From: an uncultured Flavobacteriales bacterium | Lineage (GTDB): Bacteria > Bacteroidota > Bacteroidia > Flavobacteriales_D > Sanyastnellaceae | NCBI GenBank assembly: GCA_905479115.1 | Contig: CAJQLF010000030.1 | Location: forward strand, 1 to 39,609 | Direction: 5' to 3' | DNA length: 39,609 bases | In this document: piece after piece, positions 1 through 6,793 of the stretch | How the letters are laid out: each line of letters starts with the position of its first letter | Position numbering within the stretch: position 1 is the first letter of the stretch | Notes under the pieces: generated by a model | Databases searched by the model: none | The model's input: only the letters and a program-made list of their open reading frames with translations | What the model was told of the DNA's origin: nothing | Made by a program: the position numbers and the translations under genes

Positions 1-240
1 GAGTTCACCAACGTGAATGAAGCTTTGGCCACGGAGCCGGTGCTGGCTTATTGGAATGGAGATCACGTCGGATTGCTCGCCAATTCCTCCGTCACCGCGT
101 GGGATGCTCAAGGCCGCAAGGTTTGGTGCATCGAAAACGCAGCCAAAGGCTCGCGCATCAATCGAAGTGAATTGCAGGGCGTCATGATGTTGCAAGTCAT
201 GGGAAACCAGGGAAATAGCTCCGTCCTGCGGATTCGGTAA
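1..240 (+). CDS. C-terminal fragment of a T9SS type A cargo protein (5' end outside window)
   Basis: The reading frame is open from base 1 and ends at a TAA at 238-240, so only the last 79 residues are visible. They resemble a type A T9SS sorting domain: a beta-rich stretch with 'WDAQGRKV' (the usual 'D..GR.v' turn), then 'SELQGVMMLQV' matching the common 'L..G.Y.l.v' strand, and a basic end 'SSVLRIR'. Such domains take secreted proteins across the outer membrane of Bacteroidota and are then removed or attached to lipopolysaccharide. The functional domain lies upstream of the window. A T8 tract follows the stop directly (from base 241) but no convincing GC-rich stem precedes it. Confidence 0.6.
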   Translation, partial: EFTNVNEALATEPVLAYWNGDHVGLLANSSVTAWDAQGRKVWCIENAAKGSRINRSELQGVMMLQVMGNQGNSSVLRIR

Positions 241-496
241 TTTTTTTTGCAACGGAACATTTCGTGCACACATCTTGTTTGGGTTCCCAACCCTAACTAT
301 TTGCTATGCAACATTTTTATTCTCCTTTATGGGTTGCCTTGTTCGCTTTTGGCTGAATAATCTCCGCGCCAGATACCTGGTTCACATTCATCCATTGAAT
401 CATTCCGCTCTAAGCTTTGCAAAAGTCAAAAAAAGTTGGTTGCTTCGCGATTCGATCAAAACTCAACCCCTAATTAAAAAAAGCGTGCTTATCGAC
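241..496. other. Intergenic region, no gene seen
   Basis: This is the longest gene-free stretch (256 bases). It starts with a T-rich tract after the upstream stop codon and is otherwise AT-rich. The frame of the downstream lipoprotein stays open back to 275, but that extension (many aromatic and basic residues before the lipoprotein signal) does not look like protein. I see no tRNA, riboswitch or clear TAnnTTTG promoter box. It probably holds the promoter and leader of the lipoprotein gene. Confidence 0.5.
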
Positions 497-1372
497 ATGA
501 AAAATAATCTTTACTCCCTCCTGACATGCGCGCTCATCGGCTCCATGTTCTTAGCAACCGGCTGCCAAAATGCGCCGTCTACAGAAGCCACCAACACTGA
601 CCCCGAAACAATCGGATATGTGGGAAATCGCCCGGGGGCATTCTCTGCTGGCGATGAAAGCGGCACAGAAGTATGGTTGAAATGGGGTGAGTACCTCAGT
701 GAAGAAAACGTAGAAGGCCTCTTGTCGCTCGCGAGTGATTCTATTCTCATTGAAATCGGGGACGGAAACCAAATTTCAGGCAAAGCTGAGCTGGAGCAAA
801 AATTGACAGCTTGGTTTGAAGGAACAGATGTCACGTTCATACCGAATTGGGGAGTGCCTCTGAAGTATATGGAGTCCGATGGCTCAACCGAAGGTGGACA
901 ATGGATCGTCAACGGATATGACCTTATGTCCTTGACGGGTGACACCATGACTACGTGGAATCGACACTCCAATGTCTTCGTGAACAACGGCAAGGTGGAG
1001 TACAATAAGATCTTTACCCACTCCAAAGAAGTCAGCGCTGCCCGATCCTTGACCTTGTCGGTGGACATGAGCGCCTACGGTGAAGAATATACTTCTGTCA
1101 ACGTCTTCGGCGGCTTCAACAACTGGTGCGCTGAGTGCGACCCCATGACTGATGCAGAAGGCAATGGGGTGTACACCGCCACTGTACTCGTCCCGGACGG
1201 AGAAGTGGAATACAAATTCACGGTGAACGGAGACAACGGAAAGCAAGAGGCATTGGAAGCGGGAGCGCCCTGCACCAAAACCACTGGAGAATACACCAAC
1301 CGCCTCGCTAACGTGGAAGCAAGCACAACCCTAGCAACCGCTTGTTTCGGTTCTTGCGGCACCTGTGACTGA
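497..1372 (+). CDS. Lipoprotein: NTF2/SnoaL-like domain fused to a starch-binding-like (E-set/CBM) domain
   Basis: The start at 497 gives a clean lipoprotein signal (MKNNLYSLLTCALIGSMFLATGC, lipid Cys23), unlike the longer frame from 275. Residues about 55-178 look like an NTF2/SnoaL-type cone fold: an early helix (VWLKWGEYLSEENVEGLLSL), strands and a WNRHSNVFVNNGKVEYN ending. Residues about 186-291 form a separate domain with VFGGFNNW, 'DAEGNGVYTATV' and VEYKFTVNG, the pattern of AMPK-beta/CBM48-like glycan-binding modules, plus a Cys-rich end (CFGSCGTCD). Very nearly the same module sits in the GH81 glucanase encoded about 1.6 kb away. This suggests a surface lipoprotein binding a glycan. 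No enzymatic function can be assigned. The gene converges on the terminator at 1415-1443. Confidence 0.75.
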   Translation: MKNNLYSLLTCALIGSMFLATGCQNAPSTEATNTDPETIGYVGNRPGAFSAGDESGTEVWLKWGEYLSEENVEGLLSLASDSILIEIGDGNQISGKAELEQKLTAWFEGTDVTFIPNWGVPLKYMESDGSTEGGQWIVNGYDLMSLTGDTMTTWNRHSNVFVNNGKVEYNKIFTHSKEVSAARSLTLSVDMSAYGEEYTSVNVFGGFNNWCAECDPMTDAEGNGVYTATVLVPDGEVEYKFTVNGDNGKQEALEAGAPCTKTTGEYTNRLANVEASTTLATACFGSCGTCD

Positions 1373-1414
1373 CTTGACCTCCGAAACGGCTAGGGAAGAC
1401 GAAACATAAGACCC

Positions 1415-1443
1415 AAAAAAGGCCGCTTGGAGCGGCCTTTTTC
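1415..1443. terminator. Bidirectional Rho-independent terminator
   Basis: A perfect GGCCGC/GCGGCC stem (1421-1426 and 1432-1437) with a TTGGA loop is preceded by an A6 run and followed by a T5 run, so it can end transcription from both sides. It lies between two convergent genes, the lipoprotein ending at 1372 and the minus-strand lipoprotein ending at 1475. Confidence 0.9.
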
Positions 1444-1474
1444 ATTTTCATGCATTCGTTAGGAAAGCCAAGTA

Positions 1475-2230
1475 TCAGCGCTCTTCATAAGATGAAATCG
1501 TGCTCATGATCACGCCATGGCTTTCTGCGTTGCTCACCATCTCCGGTGTTCCCTGCGCAGCGTTCCAAGCCTCCATGTCCATGATGTCAAATAGGATGTT
1601 CACATCCTGCGGACGCTTGGGGTCGGTCGATTGAAAGATGCGAGCGGTTACCCCCATTTCAGCAAAGTTCTTGACGTTCTCGCTTCCTTCAGCCCAAGCG
1701 GCTGCCCAGCGATCAAAGTCTTCGACTTCATGCAAGATCGAAAGCGTCGTGGTCTTTGGACTCGCAGCTGCAATTAGGCCTCCTGCGTCATAGTAGTTGC
1801 CTTCAGCGACCACTTTTCCATCCTTGAAATTCCAATAGTGGTAGGCCCGCAAATCGATGGCCACTCCAGTTGCACGTGCTGTGCCTTTCCAATTGATATA
1901 TGCTCGCACACTTCCATCCGCTTCCAATGTGAGGGTGTCGACACCCGGTAACCAGACCGCGTCCGAACCGTCAATTCCATCAATGGCCTCGTGGTGCGAA
2001 GCATAAAGTACCGCGGCCTCGTCTCGGGTCATGCTGGCACTGCCGTAATTGGCATCCCATATCACGGCATCTTCATGGTGCAACGATGACCATGTATCGT
2101 AATCTGCGGTTGAATGCGCTGCCAAAACAGCCTGAGCGGTTGCCAAGTTCTTCTTGTAGTCGGCGTTGTTTGCATTTGAGGAACAACCCGCGAGAACGAA
2201 AAGAGGCAAAGAGAAAAGTAAGTACTTCAT
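1475..2230 (-). CDS. Lipoprotein with NTF2/SnoaL-like domain and a C-terminal ferredoxin-like domain
   Basis: The start at 2230 gives a lipoprotein signal (MKYLLFSLPLFVLAGC), so the in-frame start at 2257 is unlikely. After Cys16, residues about 25-160 match the SnoaL/NTF2 pattern: 'AQAVLAAHSTADYDTWSSLHH' helix, 'DAVIWDANYG', and the paired strands 'AYHYWNFKDGKVVAEGNYYDAGG'. The last about 85 residues (LSILHEVEDFDRWAAAWAEG... DVNILFDIMDMEAWNA) resemble a dimeric alpha/beta-barrel-type module such as those in ABM-like or DUF-type stress proteins. The protein is probably periplasmic or surface-exposed and binds a small molecule. It is one of three NTF2-like lipoproteins in the window (also at 497 and 8087), so a lineage-specific family is likely. 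No catalytic residues can be named. Confidence 0.7.
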   Translation of the reverse strand: MKYLLFSLPLFVLAGCSSNANNADYKKNLATAQAVLAAHSTADYDTWSSLHHEDAVIWDANYGSASMTRDEAAVLYASHHEAIDGIDGSDAVWLPGVDTLTLEADGSVRAYINWKGTARATGVAIDLRAYHYWNFKDGKVVAEGNYYDAGGLIAAASPKTTTLSILHEVEDFDRWAAAWAEGSENVKNFAEMGVTARIFQSTDPKRPQDVNILFDIMDMEAWNAAQGTPEMVSNAESHGVIMSTISSYEER

Positions 2231-2340
2231 CAATATTTTTTGATTAATTCCGCGCAAGATACCTCAAGTGGATGAATCATCTCCGCTCATTCAGTCACCT
2301 CTGTGTACCGATAAATCAAAAAGAACATTGCAAGTCAAAA

Positions 2341-2380
2341 AACGAGCGAAAACGAGCGAAAACGAGCGAAAACCGGTGAA
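2341..2380. repeat. 10-bp tandem repeat, three perfect copies plus one degenerate
   Basis: AACGAGCGAA is repeated three times without change (2341-2370) and followed by a degenerate copy, AACCGGTGAA. The array lies in the gap between the NTF2-like lipoprotein gene (start 2230) and the end of the VDYASQA-repeat gene (2457). The last copy runs into the inverted repeat at 2375-2397. Confidence 0.9.
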
Positions 2381-2397
2381 AAACGACATTTTTCACC
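2375..2397. terminator. Perfect 9-bp inverted repeat, candidate terminator or operator
   Basis: GGTGAAAAA and TTTTTCACC form a perfect 9-bp stem around the 5-base loop CGACA. It lies 60 bases past the stop of the minus-strand VDYASQA gene and about 145 bases before the start of the next minus-strand gene. It may end the VDYASQA transcript or bind a dimeric regulator. The stem is AT-rich and has no separate T tail beyond the arm itself, so a terminator role is unproven. Confidence 0.5.
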
Positions 2398-2426
2398 ATA
2401 AAATCACCCGAAATGAATAAAAACCG
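2396..2426. repeat. A-rich flanking repeat, copy 1
   Basis: CCATAAAATCAC followed by AATAAAAACCG recurs, with a different spacer, at 2880-2919 (CCATAAATCAC ... AATAAAAACGG). The two copies bracket the VDYASQA-repeat gene. The similarity is clear by eye, but part of it may reflect the A-rich composition of both gaps. Confidence 0.4.
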
Positions 2427-2456
2427 AACAGAACAAGGCCCACCCTTCTTACCTCG

Positions 2457-2792
2457 TCAATACATCAAATGCTTCTTCTGCTGGCTGCGCCATTCTGCCT
2501 GCGAGGCATAATCCACAAAAAAGATCTTGAGATCGGCCTGTGATGCATAGTCCACGAAGAAGACCTTCTTATCGGCTTGAGATGCATAATCGACCCAAAA
2601 CCATTTGCCCTCATTTCCTTTCGCTTGCGAAGCGTAGTCGACCTTGAATACGCACAGATCTGCCTGTGAAGCGTAATCCACTACAAACAATTGAACGTCC
2701 GCTTGAGAAGCATAATCCACAGCAAACAGCTTCTGCGCATAGGCAGAGCAAGCAGAGACGATGACAAAGGAGAGAAGGAGAATAATTCGCAT
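2457..2792 (-). CDS. Exported six-repeat VDYASQA protein (DUF6150-like)
   Basis: From the start at 2792 the 111-residue product has a signal peptide (MRIILLLSFVIVSACSAYA) and then almost nothing but six copies of the heptad VDYASQA, separated by short spacers of the kind 'DxxxFF'. The spacing is 13 residues except for one 16-residue interval holding GNEGKW. The product ends with a short basic tail. I recall this pattern ('V.Y.SQAD..V') from small Bacteroidota and gammaproteobacterial proteins grouped as DUF6150, whose function is unknown. The repeats are likely a small beta-rich repeat fold outside the cytoplasm. 'SAC' near the signal end could be a weak lipobox, so secretion versus lipidation is undecided. 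The gene stands alone, with repeats on both sides. Confidence 0.75.
   Translation of the reverse strand: MRIILLLSFVIVSACSAYAQKLFAVDYASQADVQLFVVDYASQADLCVFKVDYASQAKGNEGKWFWVDYASQADKKVFFVDYASQADLKIFFVDYASQAEWRSQQKKHLMY
2496..2720 (-). repeat. Six in-frame copies of a VDYASQA-coding unit
   Basis: The 21-bp units lie at 2496-2516, 2535-2555, 2574-2594, 2622-2642, 2661-2681 and 2700-2720. Spacing is 39 bp except one interval of 48 bp. The protein heptad is invariant, but the DNA differs at many synonymous positions (Ala, Ser, Gln, Asp and Tyr codons). The copies are therefore old and held by selection on the protein, not recently duplicated. Confidence 0.9.
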
Positions 2793-2879
2793 AGCGGGAA
2801 GGTAAGCATCTCCTCGCTTTATTGGGTTCGAAATCGTCCGGCCTGTCAAAGGGAAAATGCCTGAAATCGAATAAAATGA

Positions 2880-2919
2880 CCATAAATCACTTAAAAACCT
2901 TCAAAAATTAATAAAAACG
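2880..2919. repeat. A-rich flanking repeat, copy 2
   Basis: CCATAAATCAC and AATAAAAACGG match the copy at 2396-2426. This copy lies upstream of the VDYASQA gene, in the gap to the GH81 gene that ends at 2968, so the two copies are direct repeats on either side of that gene. Confidence 0.4.
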
Positions 2920-2967
2920 GCCCATTTAACCACCAAAATGACGAAAATGCGTTGACGGAGAACGTGC

Positions 2968-5658
2968 TTATTCGCACCCCGACCCAAACACGCCGAGTAA
3001 ATTCAATAAATCCGTCACGGTAACCTGCCCATCGTTGTTGAGGTCACCCAAGCAGTCAGGTTCAGCCGTCCATTCGCAGCTCCCATCGTCCATGGTAGCA
3101 GCCGCATCGAAATTAGGGGCGAGCGGATAGGTGCAGCCCGGAATATCGTCTTCGTCGCAAATGCCGTTGTTGTTGGTGTCGCTCACACAATCCGTTCCGC
3201 CACCGCCGCCGCCTTCACAAGCATCGCAGCTGTTGAAGCACACGGTACCGATTTCTGCGTTGCCACTCGAAGGAACGACAAAATAACGGTTGGTGAATTC
3301 GCCGGTTGTCAGCGTGCATGCTGCGTCCGATGTGGGATCAAATACTTCACCGTGCGCCCAATTCCCATTCACGAATTTGTATTCGATGGGACCCGGCGCC
3401 AAATCCAGCGTAACGGTGTAGACTCCGTCGCCGTCGCTGTCAGCCATCGGGATGCACGTCCCGCACCATCCATCCAAGCTTCCGCCTGTGACAAATACCG
3501 TTCCCTGCAAGGTCTCTTGCGACATATCGACTTCGAAGACTACGCCCTCAACGTCATTGCCGCCGCCACCGCCTGTGTCCGTTCCGTCCAGTGCCTCTTC
3601 AATCCCGGGACGCGTCGCCAGCCAGTACAGCGTGTTGGTCTGCGTGTTGCCATCGTCATATCCCGTGAGAGTTTGGCATTCATTCCATGCCCCAGCCGGA
3701 TCAATTACCGCATGCGCCATGTAGATGAAGCCCCTCCAACCTTGTCCGATACTGGGGTTGTCCAAGGCCGTTTCGAGCACCGGATATTCCTCATCAATCC
3801 ACGCCGGCTCGAGCAAGTCTTCCGTAATGGGTGTGAAGGGCAACATTTGAATGCAATGAATGAACTCGGTATTCGCGCCGAAAAAGGTGCCGTAGTCCAC
3901 CTTGGTACTCCACAGCACACCGACGACCTTATTGGATGCATACGGTTCGTCGTAAATGCCGTCGCCGGAATCCACCTGCCAATATTTCTGTGTCGATCGA
4001 ATCTCCGTAGCCAGCATCAGCCGTCCCAGATCTCGAATGCGGGCATCTTCAATGGCCAAACCATATAGATAAAGGCTGTACCAAGCATTGACCGCTTCGG
4101 ATGAGCTCTCTTGGTTCCGGCCATCGCCAAACTCATACAGGCCCGAAGCCCACGAATGCCCCACAAACCAATCTTTGTTGCGCAAGTACGTGTAGTGCGG
4201 ATCAGATGGGGCTGGATTAGCGAGGTTGCGCACCAAATGCATGACCTCATCGCCCCACTCTGCCTGCCACGCTGGATCGCCCTTGGCCATCGCTGCAGCA
4301 GCGTACAGGAAATATCCGTAGTGAAAATGGTGATCGTTGTACAAGCCTTGACCGAAGCTTCCGCCCGATGAAGAAATTACACCGCCCCACGTCTCATCGT
4401 ACCGCAACGGGTCGCTATTGGTCTCGTTTAACCAAGGATGCAGCGAAGCCGCCAAGGTGGACCGATAGCTCTGCGCCAACGCCGTCTCGTTGAGCTCATC
4501 GGCGATGACCGCCAAGCGCCCGACGGCCGCAAGTTGCTTGCCCCCGAAGTACGTGTCTCCGGCCGTGATGGGCCAGTTGACATCGGCCGCCAGCGCATCT
4601 CGCACGTCTTGTTCCAGCGAAGGAGCGATGCCCTCGGGTGATTCAAATCCAATGGTCGTCAACGGCTCGTACATGTGCCAGGTCGTTGCCGCAACCGGGT
4701 GCATATCGCCCTTGATGGTGGGGTACACAGCCGAGGCATTCACCGACTCTTCCAAAACAGGAACGTGATGAGGCAATGCGCACAGCAATGGAATTCCTGG
4801 GTCGCCTCCGGTCATGCTAACCACTTGCCAATCAAAAATCAATTCTCCCATGTCGCCGGTCGCAGAAGCCGAAACCACTGCCGCCGTTGGACACGCATCC
4901 GCATGCGCATCCAGCAACTCTTCGTTGGCCGCAGCTCCCGTTCCTTCCAAAATCGCAATGCGCATCGAACCCGTCATGGGGGTCGTTGCCGTGAGCGTGT
5001 TGTTCGCAATGATGAAAGTGGTCACTTCGGAGGTATACAGAATCCACGTTTGACCGTTATTCAATGCCAGTTCAAATCGGTCGCCTGTCATCGTCGCATT
5101 GACATTGGTTCCATTGACGCTCAGGAGCGCATGAATGGTGGAAAGTTGAGGAGTGAGGTTGCTGTAAACAGCCGTCAAATAAGGCATTCCTCTTACCACG
5201 GGCGAGAGCATGCTTCCTCCCCCAGCTGCAGTCCATTCTACGCGGACCGACAGGGGGTCATAGTCGATTACTTTGTGCGCGCTGAGGGACTCTTCGGCTC
5301 CTAAGGTCCAGTTGGACACAAACGATGAAATCACATACGTCGAACCGGTTGTTTTGCCCGGCATGCAGCCGCTCAAGCCGTTGGTCGAGCACTTGACGAT
5401 GTAAGGCAGTGCATTCGCAATCCCGGTTCCCGCATTGAGCGTGAAATTCTGCCACCACACATTTGTAGGAAGCGGAGAATCCGTCGCGGCCCAGCGAGAC
5501 GTAGGTGATTGGCTGTTTGCAATGGAGGCAAAAGGAGGAGCGTCCGTGCCCAAAGGCACATCATCGAGCAGAGATACGGGGCTTTGAGCACATGCGAAAG
5601 AACCCAAAATAAGGAACGCGCAAAGGGGGATGGTTCGAGTGAAAAGGTGAGCGATCAT
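2968..5658 (-). CDS. Secreted GH81 endo-1,3-beta-glucanase with CBM-like and dockerin-like C-terminus
   Basis: The 896-residue product has a signal peptide (to about residue 25) and a full-length GH81 catalytic region (about 40-690). Family hallmarks are 'PTNVWWQN', 'ALPYIV', 'VVRGMPYLTAVY', YNDHHFHYGYFLY and GRNQESSSEAVNAWY. Asp442 and the pair Glu517/Glu521 match the catalytic acid and glutamates described for this inverting family. The expected substrate is laminarin- or callose-type beta-1,3-glucan, outside the cell. Residues about 706-815 repeat the CBM-like, Cys-rich module of the lipoprotein at 497. A 'GCT...N.D..A..DDGSC' repeat (about 841-861) and a dockerin/EF-hand-like end (GDLNNDGQVTVTDLLNLLG) follow. 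No ordinary T9SS sorting domain is visible. A palindromic CRP-like site lies just upstream (5671-5686). Confidence 0.92.
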   Translation of the reverse strand: MIAHLFTRTIPLCAFLILGSFACAQSPVSLLDDVPLGTDAPPFASIANSQSPTSRWAATDSPLPTNVWWQNFTLNAGTGIANALPYIVKCSTNGLSGCMPGKTTGSTYVISSFVSNWTLGAEESLSAHKVIDYDPLSVRVEWTAAGGGSMLSPVVRGMPYLTAVYSNLTPQLSTIHALLSVNGTNVNATMTGDRFELALNNGQTWILYTSEVTTFIIANNTLTATTPMTGSMRIAILEGTGAAANEELLDAHADACPTAAVVSASATGDMGELIFDWQVVSMTGGDPGIPLLCALPHHVPVLEESVNASAVYPTIKGDMHPVAATTWHMYEPLTTIGFESPEGIAPSLEQDVRDALAADVNWPITAGDTYFGGKQLAAVGRLAVIADELNETALAQSYRSTLAASLHPWLNETNSDPLRYDETWGGVISSSGGSFGQGLYNDHHFHYGYFLYAAAAMAKGDPAWQAEWGDEVMHLVRNLANPAPSDPHYTYLRNKDWFVGHSWASGLYEFGDGRNQESSSEAVNAWYSLYLYGLAIEDARIRDLGRLMLATEIRSTQKYWQVDSGDGIYDEPYASNKVVGVLWSTKVDYGTFFGANTEFIHCIQMLPFTPITEDLLEPAWIDEEYPVLETALDNPSIGQGWRGFIYMAHAVIDPAGAWNECQTLTGYDDGNTQTNTLYWLATRPGIEEALDGTDTGGGGGNDVEGVVFEVDMSQETLQGTVFVTGGSLDGWCGTCIPMADSDGDGVYTVTLDLAPGPIEYKFVNGNWAHGEVFDPTSDAACTLTTGEFTNRYFVVPSSGNAEIGTVCFNSCDACEGGGGGGTDCVSDTNNNGICDEDDIPGCTYPLAPNFDAAATMDDGSCEWTAEPDCLGDLNNDGQVTVTDLLNLLGVFGSGCE

Positions 5659-5670
5659 CCCGTTAAATTA

Positions 5671-5686
5671 CGTGATTCACATCACG
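5671..5686. promoter_or_regulatory. CRP-like palindrome upstream of the GH81 gene
   Basis: CGTGATTCACATCACG is a perfect inverted repeat (CGTGAT / ATCACG, 4-base centre). It contains GTGA-N6-TCAC, the core of the classical CRP consensus. It lies 13-28 bases before the GH81 start codon. On the coding strand it sits between a possible TTG (-33) and a TAATTTAA (-7-like) element. A Crp/Fnr-family regulator is encoded at 7463-7960. Binding is inferred only from the sequence pattern. Confidence 0.5.
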
Positions 5687-5711
5687 AACACAACTTTTCA
5701 GGTTGATGCCA

Positions 5712-6536
5712 TCACCACTGCATCGGCACCTCCATCAAAAGGAAGCGCGCATTCTCACTCGCGGAGATGGCAATGGACTCCGTGTCCCAAACGCCCAAAC
5801 CGTCGCGGCGATTTAGGGGTCGCCCATCAATTTTGATTGATCCTTCTAACACAAAAGCGTACACCCCCTGGCCTGCACTGTGCAAGCGATAGGATTCGGC
5901 ATGACCTTGGTCCCACGAACCCAAATGAAACCACGCACTTTGGTGCATCTGGACGCCTTGCGCTCCATCGGGACTCACCACGGGAAGGAGGGTATTGCGC
6001 TCCGCGCTGCGGTCGAATGATTCTTGGTCGTAACGCGGCTGCAGGTCGCGCTCGTTCGGGTACACCCAGATTTGCAAAAAGCGCACGGCATCGGAGGCGC
6101 TCTGGTTTTTTTCGGAATGCATCACACCGGTTCCTGCCGACATGATCTGCACATCGCCGCTTCGGATGACCGCCTGATTTCCCATGTTGTCCTGGTGCTC
6201 CAAGTCGCCTTCAAGCGGAATGCTCACGATTTCCATGTTATCGTGCGGGTGAGTACCAAACCCGCCCCCTCCAGCGACGTAATCGTCGTTGAGCACGCGC
6301 AACGCACCAAAATGCATTCGCTCAGGGTTATGCCAATTCGCAAAGCTGAATGAATGATAGGTGTCCAGCCAGCCGTGGTTGGCGTGTCCCCGCGTGTCGG
6401 CAGGATGGTAAACGTATTGGGCCGAAACGGCCGTCGAATCAGAAGTAGAAGCCATAAGGTCAATCGAACTAAACGCCGAGCAAGCGATCCCAAAAAGAAC
6501 CGCTGCACAGCTGAATGGAAAAAATTGATGTCTCAC
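5712..6536 (-). CDS. Pirin family protein, possibly exported
   Basis: This is a pirin/YhhW-type bicupin of 274 residues if translated from the GTG at 6536. The N-terminal cupin has the metal-binding set His96, His98 (THPHDNME), His140 and Glu142 (MHSEKN), spaced as in human pirin and E. coli YhhW, whose relatives bind iron or have quercetinase activity. 'RGHANHGWLDTYHSFSFA' and 'FGALRVLNDD' are family signatures. The first about 28 residues (MRHQFFPFSCAAVLFGIACSAFSS) look like a signal peptide, unusual for pirins. The alternative ATG at 6455 (MASTSDS) would give a normal cytoplasmic protein. The gene follows the CDGSH gene by 9 bases and is probably co-transcribed with it and yceI. Confidence 0.88.
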   Translation of the reverse strand: MRHQFFPFSCAAVLFGIACSAFSSIDLMASTSDSTAVSAQYVYHPADTRGHANHGWLDTYHSFSFANWHNPERMHFGALRVLNDDYVAGGGGFGTHPHDNMEIVSIPLEGDLEHQDNMGNQAVIRSGDVQIMSAGTGVMHSEKNQSASDAVRFLQIWVYPNERDLQPRYDQESFDRSAERNTLLPVVSPDGAQGVQMHQSAWFHLGSWDQGHAESYRLHSAGQGVYAFVLEGSIKIDGRPLNRRDGLGVWDTESIAISASENARFLLMEVPMQW

Positions 6537-6545
6537 CTGAGCGCG

Positions 6546-6785
6546 TTATTGCCCCGCGTGCGATCCGTCGCAATACGGTGCGTTTTTGGTGAGCTTACAC
6601 GTGCAGATCGCCGCCTTTCCCGTGGTTTGAGCTTTGAAAGCTCCCGGCGCGAAAGACGATCCTTGGTGCGCTCCGTTGCACCAAGGCTGGTTCGCGGATT
6701 GACCGCAACTGCACCAGAAATAGGTCTTCCCTTCTTCCAAGTCGACCAGGATGGGGGCTTTGCCCGCTGATTTTGGCTGTTCCAT
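6546..6785 (-). CDS. CDGSH iron-sulfur domain protein
   Basis: This 79-residue cytoplasmic protein carries two CDGSH-type iron-sulfur motifs. The first has Cys25, Cys27, Cys36 and His40 (CSCGQS..PWCNGAH). The second has Cys61, Cys63, Cys72 and His76 (CTCKLT..PYCDGSH). Each set matches the C-X-C-X8-C-X3-H pattern that holds a redox-active [2Fe-2S] cluster with one His ligand. Tandem-motif bacterial members are common and are linked to redox or iron handling, but the exact role here is unknown. It sits 8 bases after yceI and 9 bases before pirin on the same strand, so the three are likely one transcript. Confidence 0.92.
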   Translation of the reverse strand: MEQPKSAGKAPILVDLEEGKTYFWCSCGQSANQPWCNGAHQGSSFAPGAFKAQTTGKAAICTCKLTKNAPYCDGSHAGQ

Positions 6786-6793
6786 GACTTAGA

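Noticed and set aside
275-496. Upstream extension of the lipoprotein frame starting at 275
   Set aside because: The lipoprotein signal begins at 497 and lipoprotein signals must be N-terminal; the extra 74 residues do not look like protein.
511-1068. Long minus-strand frame (185 codons) opposite the lipoprotein gene
   Set aside because: It lies wholly antisense to a well-supported gene, has no recognisable features and has shadow-like composition.
2341-2720. Repeats that might be a CRISPR array
   Set aside because: The 10-bp units have no spacers, and the larger units are in-frame protein repeats with synonymous differences and related spacers.
3352-5304. Long plus-strand frames (e.g. 3352-4068 and 4675-5304) opposite the GH81 gene
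   Set aside because: They are antisense to an intact GH81 gene with catalytic motifs; their composition is typical of reverse-strand shadows.
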